From contig JAOTON010002229.1 in assembly GCA_034440635.1 (NCBI GenBank), forward strand, positions 1 through 64,000: a stretch of DNA of 64,000 nt. Direction: 5' to 3'. Shown piece after piece: positions 41,815-54,970 of this stretch. A model generated the notes under the pieces. The model did no database searches. It was not told the origin of the DNA and saw nothing but the letters and a program-made list of their open reading frames with translations. The stretch is from Lepas anatifera. Lineage: Eukaryota; Arthropoda; Thecostraca; Lepadidae. Both the position numbers and the translations under genes were made by a program. Within the stretch, counting starts at the first letter, position 1, and the number at the start of each line of letters is the position of its first letter.

Positions 41815-44234
41815 GGATTTCAATGGTTCAGATTTGCCGTCGGGACTGGCCGGGCCCTGTATATCCGGCAAATCTGGCTGTCGCCCAAGGCCGCTGTCGC
41901 CGATTCTCACTGTCCCATGCTCACTGTCTCACTGTCTGGGGTCATTGAACTCCGCACTGCTGCAGTAGAAAAACAGCAAAGGAACGTGACTACTAATTAG
42001 ACAATTGTGATTACTTATTTCATTCGCCAGAAAGTCTTATCTATTGAATCGTCTAACGTGACATAGGCGGGTCTAGGATTTCCGATTGCGTGAAAAAGGA
42101 GCGTTTAAGCTGAGGCGCCATCGGAACCATGAGGAAGCCTTTTGTACGGAAAAACCTATTGTGGGGGCGCGGTACCTGCATACTGAGGGGATGGGAGTGG
42201 AAGGGGCAGTTTATAGGTGGCGCCATCCACATTTCAGGGGGCCCGTGACCATTTCAGATGGAGGCGAGAGTTTATGGGAATGTGGGGGGAGGGGTGTCAA
42301 GTGGCCCCTTGCCTCCTGGATCTGTCTGTGTATCGAGGTTTTTAGCGGCGTAAGGACCCGGCTCCCTGGGAACTCCCAGGAAAAAAGCTAGCTTTTTTGT
42401 TTTCTCGGCGGCTGCTGGAGTTCCTATTTGGTAGACGTTATCTGTCGCACAGAATATTTGCACTAGCCAAGTTCTGTCGCAATCCCTGCTTGGCGAATTG
42501 GCGGGTTTTTTCACCTCTGTAACTGAGGCACGCACACTGCCTTAACTCACTGGAGTTTAAGATTTAGATTGTTGTTTACTCTGAGTTTGCTAAGGAGAAG
42601 TTGGGTCACCTCTGCGGCCGAAGCTGTCGAGTAGCAGCCGGGACATTCACACGCGCCGGCAAACACAGCATACAGGAAGGTAATCGTCTGGGCCGCTTTA
42701 AATTATTGTTCTGAAACCTCTGAAAGTACCACACAACACCAAAATAATATTCGATGCCGTGTATATGAAAGCGACTAATGTCTAAGCAGCCCATGTTCGT
42801 GGTGGGTGAGGGGGATACTTACCTCATTAACCCTATAACTGTCCAACTCTTGGCTAGCGATATTCCCGTTAGGGAGATTCGGGCCGCCTAATATATCAAA
42901 ATCTACCCGTCCACTTTAAGAAAAATTCAAATCGGTATCGATTTGTTTCAGCTAAACGACATTTGAATACAATTCATAATTATGAAAACAGTAGGCAGGG
43001 GCGTGCAAAATGTACCTTAAAATTGTTTGTTAGATTCTCCATAACCATTGGCCCAGTCGCTTGATGTATGTACATACACAAACCTAGCAAGCGTAGACCG
43101 ACAATTGATGCATGAAATATGCAACATCTGAGACAACACGAACATTAGGTGACGAATACTTAGACATTATACATTAGCCAGCAGGCACTTCTACACCTTC
43201 CATATGCACGGGTGAGCACCATCAAGGAAGGATTGTTTGTGAGACTTTCAGGGATGGTAAGTGTTCTTATTCGACAACGCCCGGGATCAGACCCGTTTTA
43301 CGCTACTCTGAACTCGTACTCGTCTTATGTCTCATCATTGTAGTGGTTTAAGATGTGAGATGACCGAATGTGTTGTTTCTGTTTTTATAGTGTTTTTACT
43401 CACAGCTTTGTTTTTATTTTAGAACGCTGACTATATCTGTAAATGGGGTGTCCCGAGGATGATTCGCCACATAAATCGAATTAAATAGAATTATTTTCTA
43501 AATGTAGCTAAAACAGCCTCATATCTAAGAACAGGCAATGCAGCTACCTTAACCCATTAACGCCCACACCTACTTCCAGCTTTCAAACTGGTAAAAAATA
43601 TGTTCCTATACTAAGAATATGCCAAATAAGATGTTTCGCAACTTTTAAATCGATACCACTTTTAGATTCTGAGATATGACACCGGACAAAAATGACCCAC
43701 TGGGCGTTTGGGACATCGGCTGGCACTGCGCGGCCGGCTCCTGGGCGGCGCAGTCACCTCACTCAGCGGCCCGATGCGCATCGCTTTTACTGCAGTTTTG
43801 TGAAGTGTTTTTATTTCCTCTGGTATATCGGCGATAGTAAAATGTTTAGAAAAGTTAACGCTCTCCATATTTAGCTATAAGCAACACTAACAACATATTT
43901 ACAAATAATACACAATAGTGGTTAATCTACACAGGTAATTTGCGGGAGGAGAGGATATGGACTAAAATTGTAAAAATCATGGTATTTTAAGAATATTGGA
44001 GAATATCAGAGGCTTTAGGAAACCGTTTATTTTATCTTACCCCCCTCCCCCCTTCTCCCTTCTCCCGGGCTTTGTCGCTGATGCTCAGTAAGCTTTCAAC
44101 GAGTAATCGTAATATTCAGCATACAGGTGAAAGGTTTTGGAAACCCGATCCTTTATCTCACTCCACGCGGTGTACATTAGCTCGATAAATCTCCAAATCT
44201 CCAAACGGATGTATGCCCATCCTTACGACTTTTC
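41815..44234. other. Unassigned spacer
   Basis: Two adjacent hairpins are the only structured sites: CCTGGG/CCCAGG (42365-42380), followed directly by the perfect palindrome AAAAAAGCTAGCTTTTTT (42381-42398). A single hAT-like end, CATAGGCGGGTCTAGG, is at about 42063 without a partner. The open frames are short and unrecognised. Confidence 0.4.
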
Positions 44235-45689
44235 TTTGGAGCAAGTAGCGCGAATAATCACGGCAATTCCCAATAGGTTTCCAGCATGGCCCAGATTTAA
44301 ACTTAACGACCTCGTTTGACCTTAACCTTCGCCCGGGTGGGGGTCTTTTAGACCCCCTCGGGTTTTTCCGAAGTGACCAAAAACGGCGGCGCGCAGCGCC
44401 GCCAAACTTGGTCTAGCTGTTCCTTCATCATTTTTACATCTTTCCTAAAAATTTTGGCTCAAGGTCATATCAGGTCAGGTCACCAGGTCAGGTGATGTGA
44501 CCTCACCTCAAAAAATACTTAGGACGGCATAACTAAAAGAAGGGGTAATCGATCAAGTTGAAACTCATACCACATCTTGGGCCCACCAGGAGCTACAACA
44601 TTTGTTCCGGGATTTTTGATATTGGTGACCTAAGGTCATGTGCAGAGCATGACCTCCCCATTGACAATGCATGGGGAAAATCACGAAATGAGCTTTTCTC
44701 AGTAAGTATGAATGGAATCAACTTCAAACATCGGTTGCGACTTGCTCTTAGCCCATTTCTGAAGCTGATACCAAAATTTTTGATTTGTTACCTTTAAAAG
44801 GTCACCTTATGTCAAATAAGCATTTTTTGGTGTTTTCCTCTATAAATTTTGAATAAACTAAGATAGAGCTTTTATTTTATCACCGAAGTGTTTGTATAGT
44901 CACTGGAAGTCAAATGATATACATCATGACTATACCAGGTCAAGTTGGGTCAGACTGTTGACCTGGGTCAGGTCAAATTCTTAAATTTGACCTGGCATAG
45001 CAATATTATATATCATTCGATTCGTATTGACGAGAGGATTGCAATGCTGCATAAACTATGGCTGTATCTTATTTGGTTTGGAAGCTATTAGCGAAAAAGT
45101 AAACGCCCTTATGCATGGGTGGCTATGTACATTCCCAAGAATATGCCCAATATTTAGTGACCTGTAGCTCCCTAGGCTTTGACCTGACACGAAAATGAAT
45201 GCCACTGTAATGAAAGCGCATCTCAAGAGCTTTCGAATGGTGTTAGAAAAATGTTTCTAGCTATCATAGTTTCTGAGATATAGGAGGTTTTCTTAGTACA
45301 CCTCATATTAGCGATTTTGACCTATTTTGACCTCTGGTGACCTTGATATTGACCTGACAAGAAAAATGACTGAAGTATTTTCGATATCATTTTCGAAGAG
45401 CTTTCGATTGCCGTTTTGCGCTTTTTTCTAGCTCTCTTAGTTTTTGAGATCGTGGGGGTCTTTTTAGCCCCCCACCAGGGCGAAGGTGGCTCGTACCCGC
45501 CACCGGGGCAAGGGTTAAAGATATTGACCTGGGTCAATGAAACTTGGCTATAATGTAGATAACCATCGCTCCCACACACCCTCTAAACGAGTGTTTTTGT
45601 TTAATCCTCTTGATTTGTTTTAGATAGTAGGGGGCAATTTGGGACCCCTCAACTGCGCGTTGAAGGGACCCCTGTTCAGTGCACGTTAA
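44235..45689 (+). mobile_element. TTAA MITE family E, partial copy hosting a B element
   Basis: E sequence appears on the left as aataatcacggcaattcccaatagg...cctcgtttgacc (44250-44321). It resumes after the B element as agatattgacctgggtcaatg and runs to the right terminus gttcagtgcacgttaa (TTAA 45686-45689). The left part of E is missing. The break falls exactly at the TTAA that is intact in the copy at 17582-18439. Confidence 0.75.
44322..45518 (+). mobile_element. TTAA MITE family B, copy 2
   Basis: It is bounded by TTAA at 44322-44325 and 45515-45518, with the same termini as copy 1. The tip hairpin GGGGGTCTTTTAGACCCCC is at 44339-44357. The inner hairpin GGCGGCGCGCAGCGCCGCC (44385-44403) is perfect here and decayed in copy 1. 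The two copies are similar across their whole length. Confidence 0.92.
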
Positions 45690-48581
45690 CCCATGGCTTT
45701 TTACCTTTCCCTGTGAAGTTCGCCTGAACAATGAATAACTTTCATTATGGCGTCATACTGGGTTACGTTATCTGGTCGGAAACACTGGTGTCAATTACAC
45801 AAAATTTTGGTAAGACTCTAAGCTGTTACCTTTGAACCTTAGCTTGTTATTCATGTGAGTTTTCCTTAACATTTCATCCCAATTGTAAGGCGTGTTGGTG
45901 TTTATTCCTAGTCTAAGATAAAATCGGCCAAGTGCAGCCTATTAGCTCCTCAAAATATTGTTTAAAAACTCCCCAAAACCACTCATGGGCCAGCTAAAGT
46001 TTTCGTTCAAATATCATTTTATGTAGAACTGACTGCCAGGAAAGGTAAAAAAGTAAAACACGTCATCCGCAGCACGAGAAAACCGTCGAGGACGAGAAGC
46101 TACCTATACTAATAGGTTTAATAAGCTTGCGTTAGAATAAGACGTCAAACAGTTGCACTCGGCCTGCATTGGAGGAATTACATCATAAAACATTAGCAGT
46201 TGGCCGCAGTGGAGCGACAGACAGGGTGGTCTTGAGTGCGAGAGAGCCGCAGAACAAAGCTAAGCTGAATTATTTCTACCGACATGACATGACGCTCAGC
46301 TGCAGTGGCCCAAATAGTCGAGCCATATTCCCAGACGGACTTGATGTTTGAACTTCAAGCAGTGATTGCAGGCCTTTTTTTCAGATTGCACGAGCGGGCG
46401 ACCGACTGGAAGAATCCGATGATTAAACTGAGTGCCTCGTTGGATTTATGTACGATGTGGTCTGATGTATGTATGTTGATGTGGTCTGGTAACATGGCGG
46501 AGTTGACGTTCTCTATTACTGTTCCGTTGGTTGTTTAGGTCGAATAAGTGGGAAAGCGCTGTAAAGACTTGGCAGTGCTGGGCCCAGGAGTATGACTATA
46601 AGTTGATAAGATGTTTAATGACCTGCCTTTTCAAATCCTGGATGCAAAAATGGAGCCAATGCAAATGGATTGCCATTAAATGTAGTTCTAAAGCTTTTGA
46701 ATTTATATATGTTTATTTTCAATATCCAGCCGGTCGCCCATCTGCCCACTGAATCACACAACCCCTTTGTACTTTGAGAAATGCATGTTGAGATTCGTTT
46801 TGATGGAAATTGTCTTCAGATAATCAGCAGTGATCAGGCGATTGGTAGTAGTTCATACATAAACTTACCACTTTTCACGTGTGGCAAATATATCATGTAG
46901 AGAGAAAATAACACAGGTGGGGTAAATATGGCCACCCTCCCGTGTACCTGAGCAGAGGCACAGAAACTGACCAACTGGGCTACCGTGGTTTGTAACACAT
47001 TTGCATTATTTAAGGTGCATGACCGTGACAAAAATGAGATTCCGGTTGCATTTTCGAAGTTCAAACTATATGTTTTCAAAATACGGAATTAGGCGTGCAG
47101 CAAGTATTTCAATTTAGTAACTCTTTTCTTAATTTGCACAGGCTACCATTAATGATTTGATATATGTACTATGCGCAGTTTCTACTAAAGCCATAGCCCC
47201 CGACTGCCGAAAACCTGCATATCGCTGCCACAGTTGCAAGATATTTACATACGGCCCAATGGTGACTATTGTTAGGAGTTTTCCGGAAGTATGCGACCAG
47301 AAACCGGAAATGTGGAAGGCTAATTAAAAAAATTAAGCATATGTCAGGCATTACCAGTGATCCAAATCATGCATTAAGTAGTTTTCTGCCTATAGGCATT
47401 CATGCTTTCTCCAGGAAAATGCAAGTTACAGTTTCAGTATCTTCAATTACCCGGCTCATTTTTAATGAATTTAGTATCTGGTACGCCCAAGGCACGACTT
47501 TAAATACAAAAATAGTTTGGCAACAAATCTACGTAAACTGTGAAACAGTGACAAAGCAATGTGCGTGGGAATTGGGCGTTTTGCAAATCTGAACCTAGAA
47601 CCCGCGAACCTAAAGTCTATCGAGCGTAGTAAGCAACACTCAGGAACCTAAACTGCATGGAGTTAGAGCATGATTTTGACTATGTTGTATCTTTCTTTGG
47701 TATGATAATTCCAATGCCCCTGTACTTATTGAGGCCGTAGACATTATTTTCCGTCTATGCCGGGTCGTTGCCTCGGAATTTTTACTGGAAGGAGGACGGA
47801 CCTCAGGCAGGTGATAATCGGGATGGAGGGCGATATATAATTGACAACGCTCCTTTCAAACATGGAAGCACCTTCTGAAATTGAAAACACGAGTGTTACT
47901 ACTTTCATGCTGCATTGGTATGGTGTTTGAGCCATGTCTGCTGCGAACATGGGCGGATGTAGGAGCGCTGTTTGGGGACGCAACTCTGGAAAAATCGTAA
48001 AAACATAGTGTTTTTAAGAAATATTCCAACATTTCAACATTTTGGGGGTCATGGCCCTTTGCCCCCCTCCCTCCAGCATCCGCCAGCAAATACAAAAAGG
48101 AAGAGATAGGCTAAGGACATTTAGCATATTGAAAATAACATACAAGCATACAACTACAATTTCAAGCTCCGTGTGACAGAGGAGGTATACGTCACATTGA
48201 GTCGGTGACAGCCAGCATACTTTCTGAACCTCCGTACCTGAGACCGCAGATGCCCTCTCATACACCTTGATGCGTAGTACCACTTTCATATGCCCCTTTG
48301 CAAGTAAAGTATCAGTCAGTGCATTGCTTATCTGGCAATACTAATGCAGTTTATGCGGAAAAAGACAATTGTCTCGCTCTGAAAAGCGCTCGAAAAGTCA
48401 GAGATCCAAAATACCACATATTTTACCTTTCATAAGCTTTCCAGTTCTAGGCTTTTACCTACCATAATTGCAATACACATTCGATTCGGATTGACTGGAG
48501 GATTCCAGTCGCGCTTAAATATTTATTACAGCTTTGCTTAATCTAAAATTAAGATTGTAAGCCAACATTTCCGTTGTATCC
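45690..48581. other. Long unassigned spacer
   Basis: There are no TTAA-element ends and no recognised coding sequence. A possible hAT-type MITE lies at about 47948-48087 (left CATGGGCGGATGTAGG, inverted right CTGGCGGATGCTGGAGG), but I find no matching 8-bp flanks. Open frames at 46169-46752 and 47269-47592 are unrecognised. Confidence 0.4.
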
Positions 48582-49427
48582 TTAGCGTGCGCATTGACGG
48601 GGGTCTGAGCCACCTTCGCTTTGATGGGGGTGGCGGGTACCCGCCCCCCTAAGATCTTGAGAACCACGCTAGGTAGCAAAAAACGATAATAGTTTTTAGG
48701 TAGCCCATCCACTTCTCCATCGAAAATATTTGAACCATTTTCTTGTCAGGTCACATTTAAAGTCACTAGAGGTCAAAACATGCCGTCCTAGGGATAACAT
48801 GTATATGAAGGCTTTTGGTCATTACATCTGAACAAGTAAAGATAGAGCAAAACAACTTGAACCATATGAATTTTCGCAGCAAGCCAAATCAAATGATATG
48901 TAATATGACCTTGCTGGGTCAAATCAGGGATTTAACCTGTCCTGAGGTCAGGTCAAAGTCAAACTAGATAAAATGCATATCATTAGAACTGCAGAGACAA
49001 GGCAAATCTAACGCAGCTAAAATAAACGCTCTATCACCATCCGCTACTAAGTTATTCAGTTAAAACCATTTTTTCCCATGAATTTCCAATAGAGAGATCA
49101 TGGCTCGTACCTGGCCTTAGGCCATCGATATAAAAAATACCGGAATTTTTTTAGAGAACTTGGTGGGCCACATTTTGTGATATGAGTTTCAATCGGATAA
49201 GTTCACCCTGTTCCGACTTATACTACCTTAAACTTTTTTGAGGTCAGGTCGCTGGACCTGCACTGGTGAACTGACCTGCAATGACCTGACCTTAAGATTT
49301 TGACAACAGTTGTAAAAATGATTAAAAAAGGCATACAAAGTACGGTGGCGCTACGCGCAGCCGTTTTTATGCTATCTCCGGAAAAACCGAGGGGGCGGGT
49401 ACCCGCCCCCGTATATGCGCGTTTTAA
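48582..49427 (+). mobile_element. TTAA MITE family D, complete copy
   Basis: The left end is TTAGCGTGCGCATTGACGGG (TTAA decayed) and the right end gtatatgcgcgttttaa, with TTAA at 49424-49427. The right tip is the perfect palindrome GGGGGCGGGTACCCGCCCCC (49391-49410); the left tip has ggcgggtacccgcc (48632-48645). On the inner side of the right tip lies the shared module, read inverted (gtttttatgctatctccggaaaaacc). The interior has ggtcaaatcagggatttaacctg and other AGGTCA-type words. Confidence 0.85.
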
Positions 49428-49674
49428 GATACACCTAACATCCAGTGACCTCAAAATGAAGCTGAGAAAATAATTGATAACAACATTGCTGCTTGAAATG
49501 TGAGCAGTTAAACACCTTCGTTTTAACACCACTCTTTACTTTTCGCTACCTAGTATGATTTTCAAGGCCATAGGGGTTGAGGGCAGCGGGTACCCCCTCC
49601 CCCTGGGCTGGAGGGGATGACCCAAAACGATGACCCGGGCTAATGTATGGATTACCAATGTCTGATTATATACG

Positions 49675-50692
49675 TTAACCCGCGCCCCACCGGGGTCCGG
49701 CGCCACCTTCGCCCCACCGGGGGCCATCGATGGCCCCCTCTAACTCCGAAAATATGGGCGTTAGCGCAAATCTGCAAAGTGCAATAGAAAGCTCGCGTGA
49801 ATTCAGTAAGAAATTACTTCGCATGTTTTAGTGCTCAGGTCAATGGTTTGACCTCCAGAGGTCAAATTAGGTCAAGATCGGCTATTTTCACTCAAATATG
49901 CAATGATTAAGCAAACTGGGCATAACTCTTATGTCATTAGAGCTATTGAGGCCTGGTAAAGTACATTTGATAGCAAATTGCCTTTTACTTTTCCGCTATG
50001 TGGAACGTAAAGACCTCCCGCCAGTGGTTTGACCGCCAGAGGTCACCTCGTGACCTAATATGACCTGAGGTCACGAAAGGTCAAAAAGTGACCTTGCCGT
50101 ATATCAAATGAAAGCCAGTGACAAGACAAACACGATGGTGTTTGTTTCACCGCTCTAGCTCAATTAGGTCAAAGTTATTGTCAAAATACTGTTTTTGACC
50201 TCCGGTGACCTTGGATGACCTTGGAAAAGTCAAAGGGCAAATATGACCCCTGGGATCCATGAAAGGGTGTCCAAAACGTTGTTCTGAGCAGTCTGAGTAT
50301 TTGCAATCATTTTTGTGGCTTTTATATCATGAAATAGCTTTTCCCCATGCTTTTCCAAAGGGAGAGGTCGCCTCGTGACCTGACCTCAGGGCACGAAATC
50401 GAAAAATCCCGGATATACACCTTGTAGACCCGGGAGGGGTCATGAAGTGTGGAAGTTTCAAATCGATCGACTTTGAAATGTAGCTCTTACAGAGCTCTAA
50501 AGTGAAGTGAGGTGACCTTGGTTGACCTCGTCTGGTGACCTGACCTTGGGTGACCCGGGGTAAAAATTTCAGGGATGATGGGAAAATGATGCAGTGAGGT
50601 AGAGCCCTCAACCGCGGTGCTGCGCCTCGTCGTTTTTCTGCTATCCCGGAAAATCTTAGGGGGCCATCGATGGCTCCCGGTGGGGGGGTTAA
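49675..50692 (+). mobile_element. TTAA MITE family A, copy 5
   Basis: TTAA at 49675-49678 and 50689-50692. By eye it is almost identical to copy 4 at 19275 over its whole length, differing by scattered single bases and small deletions. The flanks are unrelated, so these are independent insertions from a recently active source. The left tip is intact; the right tip reads ggccatcgatggctccc. The TGACCT-4-AGGTCA-4-AGGTCA cluster is at 49849-49874. Confidence 0.92.
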
Positions 50693-51559
50693 AAAGTAGG
50701 TGAAGAAGATTGTGTCGGTCTAAAATTACTAAGACATTCCTAACCGGTTGACAGTCGTAAGGCTACCAAAATCAACATTTGTTTTATTTCAAAATGCCTG
50801 TCCCAGCACTTGCAGAAGTTTGGAGGTAAACATTGCTTAATTTATTTTGCAATCCTGTTTTCACTGGCACTCTCCCTGTTCCCTAGCACTTGATAAGCAT
50901 ATTTTGATAAAACTGCCCTATGATTTAACGCTGCATTATAATTTCCCGTCAATGCTGATTTATTGCGGGCAAACACAGGCCTTTGTTGTCCCCCATTGCA
51001 TGCTCGGAATCGTGCGTGTTCAATTTTGTCGACACACACACTGGACGTGAACGCGCTGTGGTAGCAAAGCCTTTGTGATCAGCGTATATGAACATATTGT
51101 TACGAACCTTTGTCTGGGGTTCGTTTGGGGAAGAGCGACGGCAGGAAAACATGTGTGTAAAGATGGTAACTAATTATTCAAGCAAAATCGCATGGCCAAA
51201 CGACACGGCATCAGACAAACCAGACCTATTCGCCCCTAACGGTATTGTGCATACACACCGAGACGGAACATGGCAATAGCACATCAAGCGAGCCAGCAAC
51301 GGGGCGAGACGGTCGGTAAAGGGAGAAGGATTGAATCCAATCGAAGCCAGCAATCGGACCCGGGCATGCCAGTTACTATCCAGCATTATGGCAAGAATGT
51401 AAAGAGCTTGTTTCGATCAAGCCCAGGAGGAAGGAAGCCCAGAGAATCGCCCTGGGCTGTAACCCACCGAATCGTTGAAATCAACTCGGAGGGAGGGGAG
51501 GGAGATGCGGAACAGTGCGACTCACCTGGCCGAGTCCGGTCCTGGACTGACCTCCCGAC
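50693..51559. other. Unassigned spacer
   Basis: Open frames on both strands (50842-51039, 51270-51677) are unrecognised. The second half is GC-rich and may belong to the body of the SINE whose head lies at 51704-51776. Confidence 0.35.
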
Positions 51560-51776
51560 CCCGCTGGCACACCGACCTCAGCTCGGCTCACGCACGAGGA
51601 CCAATGAAATTCGACGACACATTAACACGGGGCGGGAACAATTGGAAACCTTCTCGAACATTCTACCCACAAACTAACACGAGAGCTAAAAGCTCAGCGC
51701 CCGCTCGGCCTCGAACTCACCATCGCTGAGTAACTGCTAATGAACAGCGTCTTAACCGACTGAGCTAACCCGCGGA
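51560..51776 (-). mobile_element. tRNA-headed SINE, third family
   Basis: On the minus strand the A box TAGCTCAGTCGG and following GTTAAGACGC (51746-51768) and the B box GTTCGAGGC (about 51711-51719) are well spaced and close to consensus. The acceptor stem does not close, and the region after the B box continues as GC-rich body, so a SINE or tRNA relic is more likely than a working tRNA. The right (3') limit is a guess. Confidence 0.5.
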
Positions 51777-52802
51777 GCGACCGGAGACACAGTCCCGACG
51801 TATCCAGTCCGCAACAATATGCACCGACCCGTCCCGGGCCCACGGTTCTTACAGCCTATACTGCCACTCAAAATAGTCTCATATTTTCTCCAAGCATGTT
51901 CCGAGTTGAGTGCAAGCGTGCTCACGCCCGCCAGTAGGACAGGATGACATTATTTATCTATTTATTTATTGGACATTGTAAGACGTTTCCATACACTGCA
52001 TGGTTATTAGATAACTCGAGTCGTAAAGGTGAAACAAAATGGATGCGGGATGTAGCGTAATCGCACATTTCAAACACTTACACATGCACGCATGTCGAAA
52101 TGGTTCATAGGAAAATGATTGCACAATATCTGAACTTTGATTGATTGCAAAATATAAACTAACGGCAAGACAATAAAGGTGGTCACTGGGTGCAAAACCC
52201 AAACGTCACCTGATGTCACGATTCTGTCACCGTGCCTCAAACAGGTGGCTTTTCAGATTGTACTTGGATCTTCCGAGGCCGTGTTGGCGGATGGCCTGGG
52301 AAACTTTGTTGTACATGTTTATAGGCGAGTAAGAAAACGTCCGTCTACCGGATTCCGTGTGAAGGGTGGGCGTAGCCAGCATAGGGGAAGTCCGTGCAAG
52401 AGTGCGCACTTAACTTTCTAAAGGCTTTCACTTTTCTCCTATAGGTCTAACAGCTAAAATATCTATGTGTTTGTTTAGCCTGAAGAATTGCCTATGTATG
52501 GTCTATGTTTCAACTCGATGTCTCTGAAAGGAACTCGCCACGAGCCCATCAAAAATAAAAGTTACGTGCATACTCTTGCCGGAGTGGCTCGGTAAGAGTA
52601 CACAAGAGAGGAGGCTGGAGTAAGCATTGATGTCCCACTGGCTTTAGGTGCACAGGCCATGTCACGAAGTTGTTTGTCGCCAAACTAGGCGATCGTATGA
52701 TTTTATATCGTTCGGAATATACAGGAACTATGCTGCAACGATTGGTTTTCCAAATATGAATTACAGACTCTGTCCCAAGTGAAAATTAAATTTTCCTATC
52801 TC
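51777..52802. other. Unassigned spacer
   Basis: Nothing beyond short open frames and a brief ttatttattt run near 51955 was found. Confidence 0.4.
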
Positions 52803-53831
52803 TTACCCGCGTCCCACCGGGGATCCAGCGCCACCCTCGCCCCACGGGGGCCATCGATGACCCACCCCTCTAACTCCGAAAATATGGGCGTTAGCGCAAA
52901 TCTGCAAAGTGTAATAGAAAGCTCGCGTGAATTCAGTAAGAAATTCCTTTACATGTTTAGTGCTCAGGTCAATGGTTTGACCTCCAGACGTCAAATTAGG
53001 TCAAGATCGGCTATTTTCGCTCAAATATGTAATGCTTAAGCAAACTGGGCATAACTCTTATGCCATTAGAGATATTGAGATCTAGTAAAGTAAATTTGAT
53101 AGGAAATTGTCAGTCCTTTTTTTGGTATGTGAAACGTAAAGACCTCCCGCCAGTGGTTTGACCTCCAGAGGTCACCTCGTGACCTAAGATGACCTGAGGT
53201 CACTTAAGGTCAAAAGTGACCTTGCTGTATATCAAATGAAAGCCAGCGACGAGACAAACACGATGGTGTTTGTTTCAGCGCTCTAGCGTAATTAGGTCAA
53301 AAGTTATTGTCAAAATACTGATTTTGACCCCTGGTGACCTTGGATGACCTTGGAGAGGTTAAAGGGCAAATATGGCCCCTGGAACCCGTGAAAGGGTGTC
53401 TAAGAACGCTTTTTTTGATCAAGCTGAGCATTTGCAATCGCTTTTGTGACTTTTAGATCATAAGACAGTTTTCCCCATGCTTTTTCAATGGGAGAGGTCT
53501 CCTCGTGACCTGACCTCAAGGCACGAAATCGAAAAAATCCCGGATATACACGTTGTAGACCCTAGAAGGGTCATGAAGTGTAGGACGTTTCAAATTGATC
53601 GACTTCGAAATGTAGCTCCTACAGAGCTCTAAAGTTGAAGTGAGGTAACCTTGGTTGACCTCGTCTGGTGACCTGACCTTGGGCGACCCGGGGTAAAAAA
53701 TTTCAGGGATGGTGGGAAAATTATGCAGTAAGAGGTAGAGCCCTCAACCGCGGCGCTGCGCCTCTTCGTTTTTCTGCTATCCCGGAAAAACCTTAGGGGC
53801 CATCGATGGCCCCCGGTGGGGCGAGGGTTAA
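52803..53831 (+). mobile_element. TTAA MITE family A, copy 6
   Basis: The left terminus is TTACCCGCGTCCCACCGG (one A of TTAA lost) and the right is GGCGAGGGTTAA (TTAA 53828-53831). Tip palindromes are partly decayed on the left (ggccatcgatgaccc) and nearly intact on the right (gggccatcgatggcccc). The interior is collinear with copies 4 and 5, with more substitutions. Confidence 0.9.
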
Positions 53832-54311
53832 GCATGCGCACTCTGCCCAATGGTCTACTGTGTACTCTTGCCGGGCATGCTCCCTTGGGAAGAAAGTCTT
53901 CACAAACATGTTCCCAGGCGTTTTGGCGTGAGCTCCGGCCCTGGAACACACTCCTAGCTCAGCTTTCTTACTGATTACAGACCGTAATACAATACTTTTG
54001 ATAATAGAAGCATGGTCTACTAGTTTACCCAGTTAAAAATATTACTTCAAGGGTGCCCAGAAACTTATTTTGCTCTGTACTCCCATGGAAAGAACAGGAG
54101 CATGCTGAATTTTGGTGTGCATCCCCGGCACTGACTTTGCTTTTTTATACTAGGGTATCCACCATCTCAGTGGTTGCTAAGTAACCAAAACAGCTCCTGC
54201 GTACTCTTTATCTCCTGCGTACTATTACCCGCCCTTACCCTATCACTTTGTCGGGTATTTCGCCCAAGCATGTCCAGCCTAGTTGTCAGGTGTTCTGAAA
54301 TGTTCTCTGGC
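53832..54311. other. Unassigned spacer
   Basis: No element boundary or coding content was recognised. A short direct repeat, ctcctgcgtactctt / ctcctgcgtactatt, occurs at about 54196-54230. Confidence 0.4.
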
Positions 54312-54873
54312 TCAGTGGTCCACAAAACCTTGTTTTGAAACTGCCAAGCGATGGTATTTGTTCATATAATCTACAGACAGCCTACAGTGATATCCTAGCT
54401 TGTCAATCACATCGCTGATGTGATCGTAACGTCTTCGCCCCGGTAGAACACCGGCAGCGTGGTTCACTGCTCTTTGAAGCCGTTGACGCTGGGTTGCGCA
54501 GCTGGCGCCGTACACTGTCAGGCAGTACGTGATCACAGGCATAGACAAACCCTGAACCAGCGTAATCAGTGCTGAATAAGAGCGACTATGTTTGCAGTGG
54601 CTTAGTCCGCACAGCAAACCTGTACAGTGCCGCATCACGTCATCAGTGTGGGTCGCAAATGTCATGTTCTGGTCAAACCAGACGCCTGTATATTTAGCCG
54701 TAATAGAACAGCTGAGAGTCGAGCCTATGAAAGATGTAGCCTGTGGAAGCCGCTTAACCATTTCCCGGGTACCAAAGACAGGAAGTTGTGTTTTGGTCTC
54801 GTTAATGTTTAGTCCATTTTTACTGTATCATCTATATCAAAGATTCAAGCTGCTTTCCATATTGCAAATCATC

Positions 54874-54970
<97 letters not shown>

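Noticed and set aside
47948..48087. hAT-type MITE
   Set aside because: The ends look right (CATGGGCGGATG / CTGGCGGATGC) but the 8-bp flanks do not match, so it is only mentioned in the spacer entry.
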